The notes under the pieces are model-generated. The model ran no database searches. It was given only the letters and a program-made list of their open reading frames with translations, and was not told the origin of the DNA. From contig NZ_JVVM01000006.1 in the NCBI RefSeq assembly GCF_001054325.1, positions 1 to 64,000 on the forward strand: a DNA stretch of 64,000 bases, read 5' to 3'. Positions 27,579 to 38,583 of this stretch are shown here, in pieces. This stretch comes from Corynebacterium vitaeruminis. GTDB taxonomy: Bacteria; Actinomycetota; Actinomycetes; Mycobacteriales; Mycobacteriaceae. The translations under genes were made by a program, and so were the position numbers. Position 1 is the first letter of the stretch; each line of letters starts with the position of its first letter.

Positions 27579-29408
27579 GTGCTTCGTACGCATCTTGCCG
27601 GAGACCTCCGCGCTGACCTCGCCGGCAGCACAGTAACCCTGACCGGTTGGGTAGGACGCCGCCGCGACCACGGTGGCGTGATCTTCATTGACATGCGTGA
27701 CCGCTCTGGTTACGCCCAGGTCGTGTTCCGCAACAGCGAAGTTGCTGAGCGTGCACACCACCTGCGCAGTGAGTACTGCATTCAGGTCACCGGTGTCGTG
27801 GAGAAGCGTCCGGAGGGCTCCGAGAACCCGAACCTGGCATCGGGTGAAATTGAGGTCAATGTCACGGAGCTGACTATCCTCAACGAGTCTGCTGCACTGC
27901 CGTTCCAGCTCGAGGATGTTGGAACATCTGGCACTGTTGGCGAAGAAGCTCGCCTGAAGTACCGCTACCTGGACCTGCGCCGTGAAGGCCCGGCCAAGAT
28001 TATGCGTCTTCGTGCTGCAGTAAACCGCGCTGCACGCAAGGTGCTGGACAGCCACGATTTCACTGAGATTGAGACCCCGACGCTGACTCGCTCTACTCCG
28101 GAGGGTGCTCGTGACTTTGTGGTGCCGGCTCGTCTGAAGCCGGGTACCTTCTACGCACTGCCGCAGTCTCCGCAGCTTTTCAAGCAGCTGCTGATGGTGG
28201 CTGGCATGGAGCGTTACTACCAGATTGCTCGTTGCTACCGCGATGAGGACTTCCGCGCTGACCGCCAGCCGGAGTTCACCCAGCTCGACGTTGAGATGAG
28301 CTTCGCCGAACAGGACGATGTCATTGCACTGGCAGAAGAGATTCTGGTCGCTATCTTCGCAGAGGCCGGTGTCACTGTTCAGACTCCGATTCCGCGCATG
28401 ACCTTCAAGGAGGCCATGGAGAAGTACGGCTCTGACAAGCCGGATCTGCGCTTCGACATTCCGCTGGTGGAGTGCACCGAGTTCTTTAAGGACACCACTT
28501 TCCGCGTCTTCCAGAATGACTATGTCGGTGCGGTCGTGATGGAGGGAGGCGCATCGCAGCCGCGTCGCCAGCTCGACGCGTGGCAGGACTGGGCCCGTCA
28601 GCGCGGTGCCAAGGGTCTGGCCTACATTCTCGTCGGTGAGGACGGCACGCTGGGTGGCCCGGTGGCTAAGAACATCACTGATGCAGAGCGAGAAGGCATC
28701 GCGGAGCACGTCGGCGCCAAGCCGGGCGACTGCATTTTCTTCGCCGCAGGTGATGCCAAGAGCTCCCGTGCACTACTCGGTGCCGCTCGTGGCGAGATTG
28801 CCAAGAAGCTCGGCCTGATTAAGGAAGGCGACTGGGCATTCACCTGGGTTGTCGATGCACCGCTGTTTGAGCCGGCTGCCGATGCTACCGCTTCTGGCGA
28901 TGTGGCCCTGGGCCACTCCCAGTGGACTGCTGTTCACCATGCCTTCACCTCGCCGAAGCCAGAGCACATGGATACCTTCGACAAGGATCCGGGTAACGCA
29001 CTGGCTTACGCCTACGACATTGTCTGCAACGGTAATGAAATTGGTGGCGGCTCCATTCGTATTCACCGTCCAGATGTCCAGAAGCGCGTCTTTGATGTCA
29101 TGGGCATCGGTGAGGAAGAGGCACAGGAGCAGTTCGGCTTCCTGCTGGACGCCTTCCAGTACGGCGCTCCGCCGCACGGTGGTATCGCATTCGGTTGGGA
29201 CCGTATCGTTTCCCTGCTGGCCGGCGTTGACTCCATTCGCGAAGTTATCGCCTTCCCGAAGTCCGGCGGCGGCGTCGACCCGTTGACCGACGCTCCGACT
29301 CCGATTACCGCTCAGCAGCGCAAGGAGACCGGTATCGACTTTAAGCCAAAGCCAAAGACTAAGGCTGACACCGCTAAAGCAGCAGCCGACGCAGGCGACA
29401 GCAAGTAA
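27579..29408 (+). CDS. aspS: Aspartyl-tRNA synthetase, probably non-discriminating
   Basis: 609 residues with a GTG start after GGAAGGA. An N-terminal OB anticodon-binding domain ([22 protein letters not shown]) is followed by the class II core with [35 protein letters not shown], motif 2 ([25 protein letters not shown]), a bacterial GAD insertion, and motif 3 GIAFGWDR. A Lys/Ala-rich tail ends the protein. His31 replaces the Leu found in tRNA-Asp-specific enzymes, a known marker of AspRS that also makes Asp-tRNA-Asn for GatCAB. That specificity is inferred from one residue. Confidence 0.96.
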   Translation: MLRTHLAGDLRADLAGSTVTLTGWVGRRRDHGGVIFIDMRDRSGYAQVVFRNSEVAERAHHLRSEYCIQVTGVVEKRPEGSENPNLASGEIEVNVTELTILNESAALPFQLEDVGTSGTVGEEARLKYRYLDLRREGPAKIMRLRAAVNRAARKVLDSHDFTEIETPTLTRSTPEGARDFVVPARLKPGTFYALPQSPQLFKQLLMVAGMERYYQIARCYRDEDFRADRQPEFTQLDVEMSFAEQDDVIALAEEILVAIFAEAGVTVQTPIPRMTFKEAMEKYGSDKPDLRFDIPLVECTEFFKDTTFRVFQNDYVGAVVMEGGASQPRRQLDAWQDWARQRGAKGLAYILVGEDGTLGGPVAKNITDAEREGIAEHVGAKPGDCIFFAAGDAKSSRALLGAARGEIAKKLGLIKEGDWAFTWVVDAPLFEPAADATASGDVALGHSQWTAVHHAFTSPKPEHMDTFDKDPGNALAYAYDIVCNGNEIGGGSIRIHRPDVQKRVFDVMGIGEEEAQEQFGFLLDAFQYGAPPHGGIAFGWDRIVSLLAGVDSIREVIAFPKSGGGVDPLTDAPTPITAQQRKETGIDFKPKPKTKADTAKAAADAGDSK

Positions 29409-29554
29409 ACAAAGAAATCACATTGCGAGGAATTTGATTCGCCACTCCAGCGTGAACAGCGCAAGTGGGTCAATTCCTCCTAACGGAGGCAATACGGGCC
29501 ACACCACACCAGCCATATCGCCTGACTGAAACTGGCTCATTGAAAGGGCATTCA

Positions 29555-30736
29555 ATGGAGTACTCGGCCGACGCTGCAGCAGAAGTTGACAGTGTAGTTA
29601 AAGATGCAGAGACACTGCTTTCCGCACGATTCGGCGGTACCCCAATGCTGTCGGATCCAGAAGTACTTACAGGCCAGTCAAACGCCCTTGTTATTCGCGT
29701 ACGGGTCGCCACAAACCCGTTCATGCAGGAACGCACGGTCGTCGTAAAGCAGATTCCTGGGACTACTGACGGCGTCGATCCTGCGGTTCTACGGGAAGTC
29801 GTGGCGTACCAGTTCATCAATACGCTGCCTGACGACGTCCGCCCGGGACCGCAGCTGCTTGCCTACGATGTTTCAAAACAGCTGCTGGTCCTCAGTGACG
29901 TCGGAGTCGTGGACACTCTGGCGGACGTTCTTTTCCGTGGCGATGAAGAACGACGCCTGCGGGCATTCCGCAGCCTCGGTGCCTCGTTGGGGCGGATGCA
30001 CATTCACACACATACTCGCGAAGATGGTTTTGAAACTCTGCGTCGCCGTATGTGGGTGAAGAACAAAGTTGATCGTGAAGCGCTTGAAGCCCGGGACCAT
30101 GGGATTGTTTCTGCAATTCGCTTTGGCATGCGGGCTATTGAGGGTTCCGGTATGCCTGTTCCCGACGCTGTGCGCTCTTTCGGTGAGGACGCCGCTCGTC
30201 GAATCGAAAAGGGCACGCATCGGGCATTTACGCCGTTCGATCTCGCCCCGGACAACATTCTGCTGGCGGACAAGGTTCAGTTCCTCGACTACGAGTGGGC
30301 AGGCTACCGCGACGTTATCTTCGACGTGGCTAGTGTAGTTGCAGGCTTTCCACTGCATGTCTTCGTGGAACGTCCCTCGGAGGCAGAGGTCGATGCCTTT
30401 GTCCGCGCATGGATGGAAGAGATTCGTGATTACTGGTATCGCGGAATCAACGACCGCCGTATGATGGCGTTCATTGCCGCGGCGTTGCTCGGTTGGCTGT
30501 TCATCTCCGCCACGGTCTCGTTCTTCGGTTCCCCGAAGGAAGCTCTGTGGGTAGGCCATGAAGGGCGCACCGACTTGAACCCCAAGGTGGGGGGTTCCGC
30601 ACTGGAGAGGCGCGACATGGCCAATACCGCCCGCGCCATTGCACAGTTTGCGCATAAGTGCGAGGACGATCGCGCCGCCGAGCTGGAACAGTTCGCGCAT
30701 GCAGTCATTGATTTCTTAGAAGAAGAGGAAGGCTAG
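29555..30736 (+). CDS. APH-type phosphotransferase/kinase-like protein, substrate unknown
   Basis: 393 residues from ATG 29555, preceded by GAAAGGG. It has an aminoglycoside phosphotransferase/choline kinase fold: an N-lobe with VVVKQIPG (ATP-contacting Lys), a catalytic loop around [13 protein letters not shown] (D-x4-N, about residue 235) and a metal-binding segment [17 protein letters not shown]. Members at this position, between aspS and rarA in corynebacteria, have no proven substrate. The catalytic residues appear intact, so it is probably an active kinase. One copy of the recurrent 11-mer lies at 29740-29750. It ends 7 bp before rarA. Confidence 0.8.
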   Translation: MEYSADAAAEVDSVVKDAETLLSARFGGTPMLSDPEVLTGQSNALVIRVRVATNPFMQERTVVVKQIPGTTDGVDPAVLREVVAYQFINTLPDDVRPGPQLLAYDVSKQLLVLSDVGVVDTLADVLFRGDEERRLRAFRSLGASLGRMHIHTHTREDGFETLRRRMWVKNKVDREALEARDHGIVSAIRFGMRAIEGSGMPVPDAVRSFGEDAARRIEKGTHRAFTPFDLAPDNILLADKVQFLDYEWAGYRDVIFDVASVVAGFPLHVFVERPSEAEVDAFVRAWMEEIRDYWYRGINDRRMMAFIAAALLGWLFISATVSFFGSPKEALWVGHEGRTDLNPKVGGSALERRDMANTARAIAQFAHKCEDDRAAELEQFAHAVIDFLEEEEG

Positions 30737-30743
30737 GGCACAC

Positions 30744-32210
30744 GTGGCGGATCCGAACAAGCTGCCGACAGGCGGTGCAAACGGCTCCGCCGATGACGCG
30801 CCAGGGCTTTTCGACGAGCCTTCGGTCACCAACCCCGCGGGGGCCAAGAGCACAGATCGGGGTGCAGGCTCAGGAAGCTTCGGTGTGAACTCCGACGCGA
30901 GCGCCTACTTCCATCCGGGCGCACATGCGCCACTGGCGGTTCGTATGCGACCGCGGAACCTCGATGAGGTCGTCGGTCAAGACCATCTTCTGGCCCCCGG
31001 AACGCCGTTGCGCCGTCTGGTCGAAGGCGGTGGCGACACCTCCGTTATCTTGTTTGGTCCTCCCGGGACAGGCAAGACCACTCTTGCCAGTTTGATTTCC
31101 TCGGCGACCGGCCGACATTTTGAAGCGCTTTCCGCCCTCAACGCTGGAGTGAAGGAAGTGCGTGCGGTTATCGACACCGCCAGACGGACACTTGTCAATG
31201 AGGGTGTTCAAACTGTGCTCTTCATCGACGAGGTGCACCGCTTCTCGAAGACGCAACAGGATGCCTTGCTGGGTGCCGTGGAAAACCGGATTGTCCTACT
31301 CGTTGCGGCAACGACGGAAAATCCATCGTTCTCAGTGGTGTCCCCGCTGCTCAGTCGATCGCTTCTGTTACAGCTGCAGCCACTCGATGACGAAGCCGTC
31401 GGCACGCTCATTGATCGAGCGCTTACTGATGAGCGCGGCCTCAATGGTCGCGTCAGCATGACGGACGACGCTCGTAAACAACTCATTGCGCTGGCTGCAG
31501 GAGACGCCCGACGTTCCCTCACGTACTTGGAGGCTGCCGCAGAAGCTGTGGCGGATGGCAAACAGATTACTGCTGAGTCGCTTGCCAAATCAATCAACCG
31601 TGCCGTCGTTCGCTATGACCGTGATGGGGACCAGCATTACGACGTCACCAGCGCTTTTATTAAGTCTGTGCGCGGATCTGATGTAGATGCTGCGCTGCAT
31701 TATTTGGCCAGGATGATTGAAGGTGGGGAGGACCCACGGTTTATTGCTCGCCGTATCGTCATCCTGGCCAGCGAAGACATTGGTATGGCAGACCCGACTG
31801 CCTTGCAAACTGCCGTCGCCGCGGCGCAGGCCGTTGCCTTGATCGGCATGCCAGAAGCTCGGCTGACGCTGGCACAGGCGACGATTCACCTGGCCACGGC
31901 ACCGAAGTCGAATTCGGTCATAAACGCGATCGACGGGGCGTTGAAGGATGTTCGTTCCGGGAAGACAGGCCCGGTTCCTCCGCATTTGCGCGACGGACAT
32001 TACAGCGGGGCTAAGGATCTAGGCCACGCGGTTGACTACATCTACCCGCACAATGACCCCATGGGGGTCGTTGCTCAGCAGTATCCGCCAGATCAGTTGG
32101 TAAACACTGACTATTTTGTCCCGTCCAACCACGGCCGAGAAAACGGGATGGCGGAGTATCTAGGACGCATTCGCCGGATTGTCAGGGGGAGACGCCGGAA
32201 ATCAAAGTAG
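30744..32210 (+). CDS. rarA: Replication-associated recombination protein A (AAA+ ATPase)
   Basis: 488 residues with a GTG start. After a low-complexity N-terminus of about 55 residues comes [21 protein letters not shown], then Walker [10 protein letters not shown], Walker [10 protein letters not shown], sensor [18 protein letters not shown], and the C-terminal RarA/MgsA tetramerisation domain ([49 protein letters not shown]). RarA acts at stalled replication forks with SSB and RecA. It forms an apparent two-gene unit with the upstream phosphotransferase. Confidence 0.95.
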   Translation: MADPNKLPTGGANGSADDAPGLFDEPSVTNPAGAKSTDRGAGSGSFGVNSDASAYFHPGAHAPLAVRMRPRNLDEVVGQDHLLAPGTPLRRLVEGGGDTSVILFGPPGTGKTTLASLISSATGRHFEALSALNAGVKEVRAVIDTARRTLVNEGVQTVLFIDEVHRFSKTQQDALLGAVENRIVLLVAATTENPSFSVVSPLLSRSLLLQLQPLDDEAVGTLIDRALTDERGLNGRVSMTDDARKQLIALAAGDARRSLTYLEAAAEAVADGKQITAESLAKSINRAVVRYDRDGDQHYDVTSAFIKSVRGSDVDAALHYLARMIEGGEDPRFIARRIVILASEDIGMADPTALQTAVAAAQAVALIGMPEARLTLAQATIHLATAPKSNSVINAIDGALKDVRSGKTGPVPPHLRDGHYSGAKDLGHAVDYIYPHNDPMGVVAQQYPPDQLVNTDYFVPSNHGRENGMAEYLGRIRRIVRGRRRKSK

Positions 32211-32337
32211 GCGGCGTTAAAAGGGGCCGTGTGTCATCGGCGGGGTGGTTTTAAAGTTGCCCGAACCGAGCGGGTAGACTGCTAATTTTGTATTAAACAT
32301 CTCGGACGCTCGACGTGAAACGAGGAATTAGAACACC

Positions 32338-34998
32338 GTGCAGACTCATGAAATTCGAAATCGCTTTATCCAGCATTTCGTGAAGGCGGGACACACCGAG
32401 GTCCCCAGTGCCTCCCTGGTTTTGGATGACCCGAACCTGCTGTTCGTTAACGCCGGTATGGTGCCGTTCAAGCCCTACTTCCTCGGCAATGAGACTCCGG
32501 ACTTCTCGACCGCGACTTCGATTCAGAAGTGCGTGCGCACACTGGACATTGAAGAGGTGGGTATCACCACTCGTCACAACACCTTTTTCCAGATGGCGGG
32601 TAACTTCTCGTTCGGAAATTACTTCAAGGAAGGTGCCATTACTCACGCCTGGAGCCTTCTGACCGGCTCTGTTGAGGATGGCGGCTTTGGCATCCCGGCA
32701 GAGAAGCTGTGGGTAACGGTCTTCCTCGATGATGACGAGGCCCATGACATTTGGCACAAGAAGGTTGGTGTGCCAGCGGAGCGTATTCAACGCCGAGGCA
32801 TGGCTGACAACTACTGGTCCATGGGTGTTCCGGGCCCGTGTGGTCCGTGCTCGGAGATCTTCTACGACCGCGGTCCAGAGTACGGTGCCGATGGTGGCCC
32901 AGAGGCTGATGAGGATCGCTACATCGAGATTTGGAACCTCGTCTTCATGGAAAATGAGCGTGGCGAGGGGACAGGCAAGGATTCTTTCGAGATTCTTGGC
33001 CCACTGCCGAAGAAGAACATCGATACCGGTATGGGTATCGAGCGCGTTGCCTTCCTGCTACAGGGCGTCGACAACGTTTACGAAACCGACCTGCTGCGTC
33101 CGGTTATCGACGAGGCGGAAAAGCTCACTGGTTCGAAGTACAGCTCGAACCACCAGGACAACATCCGCTTCCGCGTCATCGCTGACCACAGCCGAACCGG
33201 CTTGATGCTCATGCTTGACGGCGTCACCCCGTCAAACTCCGATCGCGGTTATATCCTGCGTCGCCTTCTGCGTCGCATTATCCGCTCTGCACGCTTGCTC
33301 GGTGCTAATGGTCCGGTGCTGGAGAAGCTTATTGGTGTCGCTGCTGAGACCATGACTCCGTCCTACCCAGAGATCGCGGAGAACTGGAACCGTATTCGCC
33401 GCGTGGCTGTCGCCGAGGAGAAGACTTTCACCAAGACGCTGTCCGCCGGTGAAGAGCTGTTCGAGCGCGCTGCCACCAAGGCTAAGGCAGAGGGTAAAAC
33501 TGTTCTGTCCGGTCACGATGCCTTCACTCTGCATGACACTCACGGCTTCCCAATCGACCTGACCATCGAGATGGCCGAAGAAGCTGGTCTGACGATCGAC
33601 CGCGAGGAATTCGACCGCGAGATGGCAGAGCAGCGGGCCCGCGCAAAGGCTGACAGCCAGGCGAAGAAGCAGTCTCACACTGATCTGCACGTCTACCGCG
33701 AGTTCATCGATGAGCACCCAACGTCCTTCACTGGTTACGATCGGCTTGCCGACGAGTCCACGATTCTCGGCATCATTGCCGATGGCCAGAAGCAGGCCTT
33801 TGCCGCAGAAGGCGATGAGATTGAGGTTATTCTCGACCGCACTCCGCTTTACGCCGAGGCCGGCGGTCAGCTGGCTGACCGCGGCCGCATCGTGACTGAT
33901 TCCGGCGCTGTGGTTCACATTAACGATGTCCAAAAGGTGGGCAAGAAGCTGTGGCTGCACAAGGGCATCGTCACCGCCGGCGAGTTCACCCCGGGAGTGT
34001 CCGCTGAAGCTTTGGTCGATGAACAATGGCGACACGGTGCTCGTCAGGCGCACACTGCCACTCACCTGATTCACGGTGCGCTGCGCCAGGTACTGGGTGA
34101 TACAGCGACTCAGGCTGGTTCCATGAATAAGCCGGGTTACCTCCGCTTTGACTTCAAGTACGGTGACCAGCTCACACCGGAACAGCTCCGCGAGATTGAG
34201 CAGATTACCAATGAGGCTGTCGACAACGACTGGGCTGTCAATACTGCCGAGATGCCTTTAGAAGAGGCCAAGGCAGCCGGTGCCATGGCATTGTTCAATG
34301 AGAACTACGGCGACGTCGTTCGTGTTGTGGAGGTCGGTGGCCCGTTCTCGATTGAGCTGTGTGGCGGTACCCACGTTTCGCACTCCTCGCAGATTGGTCC
34401 GGTGGCCGTGCTGGGCGAGTCTTCCGTCGGATCGGGCGTGCGCCGCATTGAGGCCTACTCGGGTATGGATTCCTTCCGATACCTGTCCACTGAGCGCCTC
34501 TTGGCTGAGCGACTGGCCACTGAATTCAAGGCTCCGTCTGCTGAGCTGCCAGACCGCATCGCAGCATTGGCTGAGAAGCTAAAGGCTGCAGAAAAGCAGC
34601 TCGCTGATTTCAAGGCGGGACAGCTGCTAGCTAATGCTGCGTCTCACCTTGAGTCCGCTCGCACCATCGGCGATGTCACCTACCTCGGCCTTCAGCTTCC
34701 CGACGGCACGGAGATGAAGGACATCCGTTCGCTGGCTAATGACCTGTCGAAGCGCCTCGCAGATCGCCCAAGTGTCATTGCGTTGGTTTCCAGCGCTGGC
34801 GGCAAGGTTCCATTTGTGGCCTCGGTTTCGGCTGAAGCCGTCGATCGCGGTATTAAGGCCGGCGACCTGGTTAAGCTGATGGGCGCCGAGGTCGGCGGTA
34901 AGGGCGGCGGTAAGCCGGCGATGGCACAGGGCTCCGGCTCTGATGCCTCCGGTATCGATGCAGCATTGGCCGCTGTTGAGGCCGAACTGTCCAAGTAG
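32338..34998 (+). CDS. alaS: Alanyl-tRNA synthetase
   Basis: 886 residues with a GTG start. The class II catalytic domain begins [28 protein letters not shown] and contains [23 protein letters not shown] and [13 protein letters not shown]. The editing domain has [11 protein letters not shown] (H-x3-H) and the CGGTHVS zinc motif. The C-terminal region has the C-Ala domain with a glycine-rich end (GGKGGGKP). It charges tRNA-Ala and clears Ser/Gly mischarging. The length matches the family. The upstream 127 bases hold TAGACT at 32275-32280 as a possible -10. Confidence 0.97.
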   Translation: MQTHEIRNRFIQHFVKAGHTEVPSASLVLDDPNLLFVNAGMVPFKPYFLGNETPDFSTATSIQKCVRTLDIEEVGITTRHNTFFQMAGNFSFGNYFKEGAITHAWSLLTGSVEDGGFGIPAEKLWVTVFLDDDEAHDIWHKKVGVPAERIQRRGMADNYWSMGVPGPCGPCSEIFYDRGPEYGADGGPEADEDRYIEIWNLVFMENERGEGTGKDSFEILGPLPKKNIDTGMGIERVAFLLQGVDNVYETDLLRPVIDEAEKLTGSKYSSNHQDNIRFRVIADHSRTGLMLMLDGVTPSNSDRGYILRRLLRRIIRSARLLGANGPVLEKLIGVAAETMTPSYPEIAENWNRIRRVAVAEEKTFTKTLSAGEELFERAATKAKAEGKTVLSGHDAFTLHDTHGFPIDLTIEMAEEAGLTIDREEFDREMAEQRARAKADSQAKKQSHTDLHVYREFIDEHPTSFTGYDRLADESTILGIIADGQKQAFAAEGDEIEVILDRTPLYAEAGGQLADRGRIVTDSGAVVHINDVQKVGKKLWLHKGIVTAGEFTPGVSAEALVDEQWRHGARQAHTATHLIHGALRQVLGDTATQAGSMNKPGYLRFDFKYGDQLTPEQLREIEQITNEAVDNDWAVNTAEMPLEEAKAAGAMALFNENYGDVVRVVEVGGPFSIELCGGTHVSHSSQIGPVAVLGESSVGSGVRRIEAYSGMDSFRYLSTERLLAERLATEFKAPSAELPDRIAALAEKLKAAEKQLADFKAGQLLANAASHLESARTIGDVTYLGLQLPDGTEMKDIRSLANDLSKRLADRPSVIALVSSAGGKVPFVASVSAEAVDRGIKAGDLVKLMGAEVGGKGGGKPAMAQGSGSDASGIDAALAAVEAELSK

Positions 34999-35034
34999 CT
35001 GATGACGGCTGTGCTATCGGAAGAGCGGTGAACA

Positions 35035-35538
35035 ATGGCTAAGCCCCGCATTGATACCCCCGGTCAGGATGACCCCGGTCGGGGACGGCGGCTCGGAATC
35101 GACGTCGGCGATGTCCGCGTTGGTGTCGCGGTCTCTGACCCTGACTGTATCCTGGCCACACCAGTTGAGACAGTCACTCGAGCAACGGGGCGTAAGGACC
35201 CTGATGGGCCGGATATTGATCGGCTCGTGGAACTGGCCACTGAATTTGAGGTCGTTGAAATCGTTGTCGGCATGCCCCTTATGCTCGACGGCTCATTCGG
35301 GACTTCTGCTCGAAAAGCTACTGATGTCGGGTTCCGTCTGCAGCGCCGACTCGGTGACCGTGTCGTAGTACATTACGCCGACGAGCGCATGACGACGGTA
35401 ATGGCACAGTCGAGGCTGCATGCAGCTGGTATTGACGTTAAGTCTGGGCGGCAGGTCATCGACCAGGCAGCGGCAGTAGAAATTTTGCAGTCCTGGCTGG
35501 ACAGCCGGTCAAAAGCCTTGGACGCAAAAGCAGACTAG
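35035..35538 (+). CDS. ruvX: RuvX/YqgF Holliday junction resolvase-like nuclease
   Basis: 167 residues with ATG after GAGCGGTGA. The RNase H-like fold is shown by [18 protein letters not shown] near the start, the strand [13 protein letters not shown] and the acidic [10 protein letters not shown] segment; these carry the expected catalytic Asp residues. Family members process 16S rRNA ends and act on Holliday-type DNA. It lies between alaS and mltG, the normal actinobacterial order. Confidence 0.92.
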   Translation: MAKPRIDTPGQDDPGRGRRLGIDVGDVRVGVAVSDPDCILATPVETVTRATGRKDPDGPDIDRLVELATEFEVVEIVVGMPLMLDGSFGTSARKATDVGFRLQRRLGDRVVVHYADERMTTVMAQSRLHAAGIDVKSGRQVIDQAAAVEILQSWLDSRSKALDAKAD

Positions 35539-35794
35539 GGGCACACAAAAGTTACCGAAAGGTGACAATTCCCCCACCTTTGCGCAATTATAAAGTGTGT
35601 AATGCCTTAGCACGTTACAGCGTGCAAGGGATGTGAAAGTTGAAGTGGCGAATCACACCTACGCCGCAACCTAGCGCTACGACTTCGTCGTGAAGCTACG
35701 TTGCACCGGTCGTTATTAGTGGCGTGTCCTCCCCAAACGGGGCGACTCCTGCTGATACCGATGGGAGAGTGGGCCGCATTCGAGGAGATTATTG

Positions 35795-37021
35795 ATGAGT
35801 AAAGACGCGCAGACCGCGCGCCGCACCGATAGCGGCGGTACCGACCGGAACCGCTCTGGTGCTCGCAGCGGCGGGGCAAGGCCTCGGGTTCGTCACCGCC
35901 AGACAGCAGTGGCAATCAATGTGACTTCTGTCCTGTTATGCGTGTTAGTCCTCGGAGTGATTGGCATTGTGTGGAGCCGAGGTGGCATTGTCGATGACTA
36001 CGATGGAAACGCCGAAGGTCCAATGACCATCGTTGAGGTAACTGAAGGCACGTCACTTACCGATTTGTCCAACCAGTTGGTGGAAAGTGGCGTCGTCAAG
36101 TCTTCGCATGCATTCATCCAGGCAGCGAATGAAAACTCCCATTCCAATGAATTGCAACCTGGTTTCTACCGTCTCCACCAGCGAATGAAGGCCGACGATA
36201 CTGTCGAGGCTCTACTGGACGTCGAAAATCAGGTCGGTACCGTTGACATTCCGACTGGTGCTCGCTTTGCCGATACCCGCATTGTGTCCTCTTCGGACGT
36301 GCGTAAGGGCATTTTCTCGCTTATTTCCGAGGCCACTTGTATTGAGGACGATGACTGTGTGTCCAAGGCTGAGCTCGAACGTGCTGCCAGTGAAACCGAT
36401 TTGGCAGCACTCGGTGTTCCAGAATGGGCACAGGACGCGGTAGCAGCGCGTGGCAATGACCCTCGTCGTCTGGAGGGGCTCATTACGCCGGGTATTCACC
36501 ACCTCGACCCGCAGCAGACCCCTGAAGAAATGCTGGCTAAGTTGGTCAAGGAGTCGGTGAAGAACTACGAGAGCACAGGTCTCTTGGCTTCTGCGGACAT
36601 GGTTGGGCTGTCTCCCTACGAACTGATTACCGCAGCTTCGTTGATTCAGATGGAGTCTCCGGATGGCGACTTCGATAAGGTTGCTCGCGTTATTCTTAAC
36701 CGCCTGGATGAGCCGATGCAGCTGCAGTTTGACTCGACAGTCAACTATGACCTGCCGGATCAGGAAATTGCGACCACGGATGAGGACCGCGCGCGCGAGA
36801 CCGCGTGGAATACTTACGCCAAGGAGGGGCTGCCCGAAACCCCAATTGCTTCACCGTCTATCGAGGCGATTCGTGCCATGGAGAATCCGGCTGACGGCAC
36901 CTGGCTGTACTTTGTCACGGTGGACAAGGAAGGCAACACCGTCTTTAGTACGACCTTCGAAGAACACGAGGCCGCTATCGCTGAGTCACGCCGCAATGGC
37001 GTGCTGGATTCCAACCGTTAA
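35795..37021 (+). CDS. mltG: Endolytic murein transglycosylase MltG (YceG-like)
   Basis: 408 residues from ATG 35795; GAGGAG at 35782-35787 is well spaced, and a TTG one codon earlier is less likely. A basic, disordered cytoplasmic N-terminus (about 45 residues) is followed by one helix (VTSVLLCVLVLGVIGIVW), a LysM-like part and the YceG domain. The catalytic Glu lies in ASLIQMESPDGDFDKVARVILNRL, followed by LQFDSTVNYDLP. MltG cleaves nascent glycan strands at the outer membrane face and sets their length. The upstream gap from ruvX (about 255 bp) holds only weak promoter-like sequences. Confidence 0.94.
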   Translation: MSKDAQTARRTDSGGTDRNRSGARSGGARPRVRHRQTAVAINVTSVLLCVLVLGVIGIVWSRGGIVDDYDGNAEGPMTIVEVTEGTSLTDLSNQLVESGVVKSSHAFIQAANENSHSNELQPGFYRLHQRMKADDTVEALLDVENQVGTVDIPTGARFADTRIVSSSDVRKGIFSLISEATCIEDDDCVSKAELERAASETDLAALGVPEWAQDAVAARGNDPRRLEGLITPGIHHLDPQQTPEEMLAKLVKESVKNYESTGLLASADMVGLSPYELITAASLIQMESPDGDFDKVARVILNRLDEPMQLQFDSTVNYDLPDQEIATTDEDRARETAWNTYAKEGLPETPIASPSIEAIRAMENPADGTWLYFVTVDKEGNTVFSTTFEEHEAAIAESRRNGVLDSNR

Positions 37022-37035
37022 GGGGTAGAGTTCCG

Positions 37036-37851
37036 ATGGCCATAACTCATCGTGCAGCTGTGCTTGGCGATCCGATTGACCACTCATACTCGCCGGCCAT
37101 TCACAATGCTGGTTATCGCGCTGCAGGTATGAATGACTGGCACTACGACCGCATTCGCTGCAACGCCGAAGAGCTTGCCGACGTCGTCGGTGGCTCAGAC
37201 CCCAGTTTTCAGGGGTTTTCCGTCACCATGCCCGGCAAGTTTGCCGCTTTGGACTTCGCCGATGAAGTCAGTGACCGCGCGCGGTTGATTGGTTCTGCAA
37301 ACACCCTGGTCCGTCGCGATTCAGGCTGGTTTGCCGACAACACTGATGGCGACGGAGTATTGGGAGCACTGCGCGAGATTGGCTGCACGAACGCACCGCG
37401 TGGTCGAGCCGTTGTTGTTGGTGCCGGTGGCACGGCACGACCAGCACTCTGGGCGCTGTCTCAGCTGGGAGTCAATCATGTGACCGTCGTGGCGCGCTCT
37501 GAGCGCGCATACGATATCGAGCCGCTGGCTGCCGCGTTGGGTATGGAGTTTGCCTGGGTGACTTTCGATGTTCCAAACCTGGCAGATATTGTTAGCAATG
37601 CCGACGTCCTGGTCTCTACGGTGCCGTCAGCCGCAATCGAATCCGTCGCCGGCTACCTCGCTCGAGCACCGAAGATTCTCGACGTCATTTACAATCCCTG
37701 GCCAACCCCACTTGTGAAAGCAGCGGAGCGCGGGGGTTCACAGGCCGTTGGTGGGTTGTCCATGTTGCTGCATCAAGCGGTGGGACAGTTTGAGCAGTTT
37801 ACTGGACGCACTCCTGATATCGATGCGATGCGTGCAGTGCTGCCGAATTAG
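37036..37851 (+). CDS. aroE: Shikimate 5-dehydrogenase
   Basis: 271 residues with ATG after AAGGGGTAGAG. The N-terminal substrate domain has VLGDPIDHSYSPAIHNAGYRAAGM and FSVTMPGKFAAL with the catalytic Lys. NTDGDGVLGAL and the Rossmann segment VVVGAGGTARPALWAL bind NADPH. GGLSMLLHQAVGQFEQFTG near the end is typical. It reduces 3-dehydroshikimate. It opens the aro cluster, 14 bp after mltG, so the two may be co-transcribed. Confidence 0.95.
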   Translation: MAITHRAAVLGDPIDHSYSPAIHNAGYRAAGMNDWHYDRIRCNAEELADVVGGSDPSFQGFSVTMPGKFAALDFADEVSDRARLIGSANTLVRRDSGWFADNTDGDGVLGALREIGCTNAPRGRAVVVGAGGTARPALWALSQLGVNHVTVVARSERAYDIEPLAAALGMEFAWVTFDVPNLADIVSNADVLVSTVPSAAIESVAGYLARAPKILDVIYNPWPTPLVKAAERGGSQAVGGLSMLLHQAVGQFEQFTGRTPDIDAMRAVLPN

Positions 37852-37877
37852 CTCGCACCGGTTAGAATTCCGAAGTT

Positions 37878-38489
37878 ATGGGGTGGGGAATATTTGAGAT
37901 AGCGCTGTCTCCGAATGGACAGCACAGGATTGACCCGGTCTATCTAGACCGGGTTTTCTTTTTCCTAGTCGCGTTGCTTGTTCTCAGCTGGGGCGCTATT
38001 GGTTGCTGGTTCGACGTAGCTCAGCGGAGGCTGCCGAACTGGTGGTTGGTACTAGGGGCGGCAGGCCTGACTGTTGCTATTGGGATATTGCTCCGACAAA
38101 AGCCAGCTTCAGTTTTTGAACTTGCCGGGGTAGTCGGTGCTGTGGGAACGGGGATAGGTCTCTGGTTTGGATTCTATTTAGGGGCGTTCTTACTCAACCC
38201 GTGCTCTATTGGCGCTGGAGATGTGAAACTCGCAGCAATCCTCGGTGGCAGTGTTGGTCTGGTATCGGGCGAGGCAGTGACGACGGGAATCTGGATCGCA
38301 GTGGCCATGGTGTTGGCCGCAGGGCTTACGCTCCTCATGGCAGGAATCAACACGAGGAGGAGGGCGTGGGGTGACCGTCGTAAAGCGAAAACAGTGTCTT
38401 TATCGGCGAGCGTGCCTCATGGGCCCGCGATGCTTGCCGCAACGGCCATTGTGTGGGGAATGAGCGGGGGTTACCTCCAAGTCCCGTGA
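37878..38489 (+). CDS. A24-family prepilin peptidase-like membrane protein
   Basis: 203 residues with about five membrane helices. Both catalytic Asp regions of the A24 aspartic peptidases are present: FDVAQRRLPNW near residue 50 and GAGDVKLAAILGG near residue 115. The cytoplasmic N-methyltransferase domain of classical PilD is absent, so it is the short, peptidase-only form that processes type IV-like or Tad pseudopilins. No pilin genes are in the window. TAGAAT at 37863-37868 is 9 bases before the ATG and there is no good Shine-Dalgarno sequence, suggesting its own start site. One copy of the recurrent 11-mer lies at 38376-38386. Confidence 0.85.
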   Translation: MGWGIFEIALSPNGQHRIDPVYLDRVFFFLVALLVLSWGAIGCWFDVAQRRLPNWWLVLGAAGLTVAIGILLRQKPASVFELAGVVGAVGTGIGLWFGFYLGAFLLNPCSIGAGDVKLAAILGGSVGLVSGEAVTTGIWIAVAMVLAAGLTLLMAGINTRRRAWGDRRKAKTVSLSASVPHGPAMLAATAIVWGMSGGYLQVP

Positions 38490-38514
38490 AGCGATAGACC
38501 AGGGGCGATGAAAT

Positions 38515-38541
38515 GGGGCATATTTAAAACTTGTATGCCCC
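38515..38541. promoter_or_regulatory. Perfect hairpin between the A24 gene and aroC
   Basis: GGGGCATA (38515-38522) pairs with TATGCCCC (38534-38541) around an 11-base loop TTTAAAACTTG. There is no T run after the stem, so it is a weak terminator candidate, and an operator for aroC is equally possible. Confidence 0.5.
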
Positions 38542-38583
38542 CAAATGCACAAGAAGTACGGCAAACGTGACATTATGATACCT

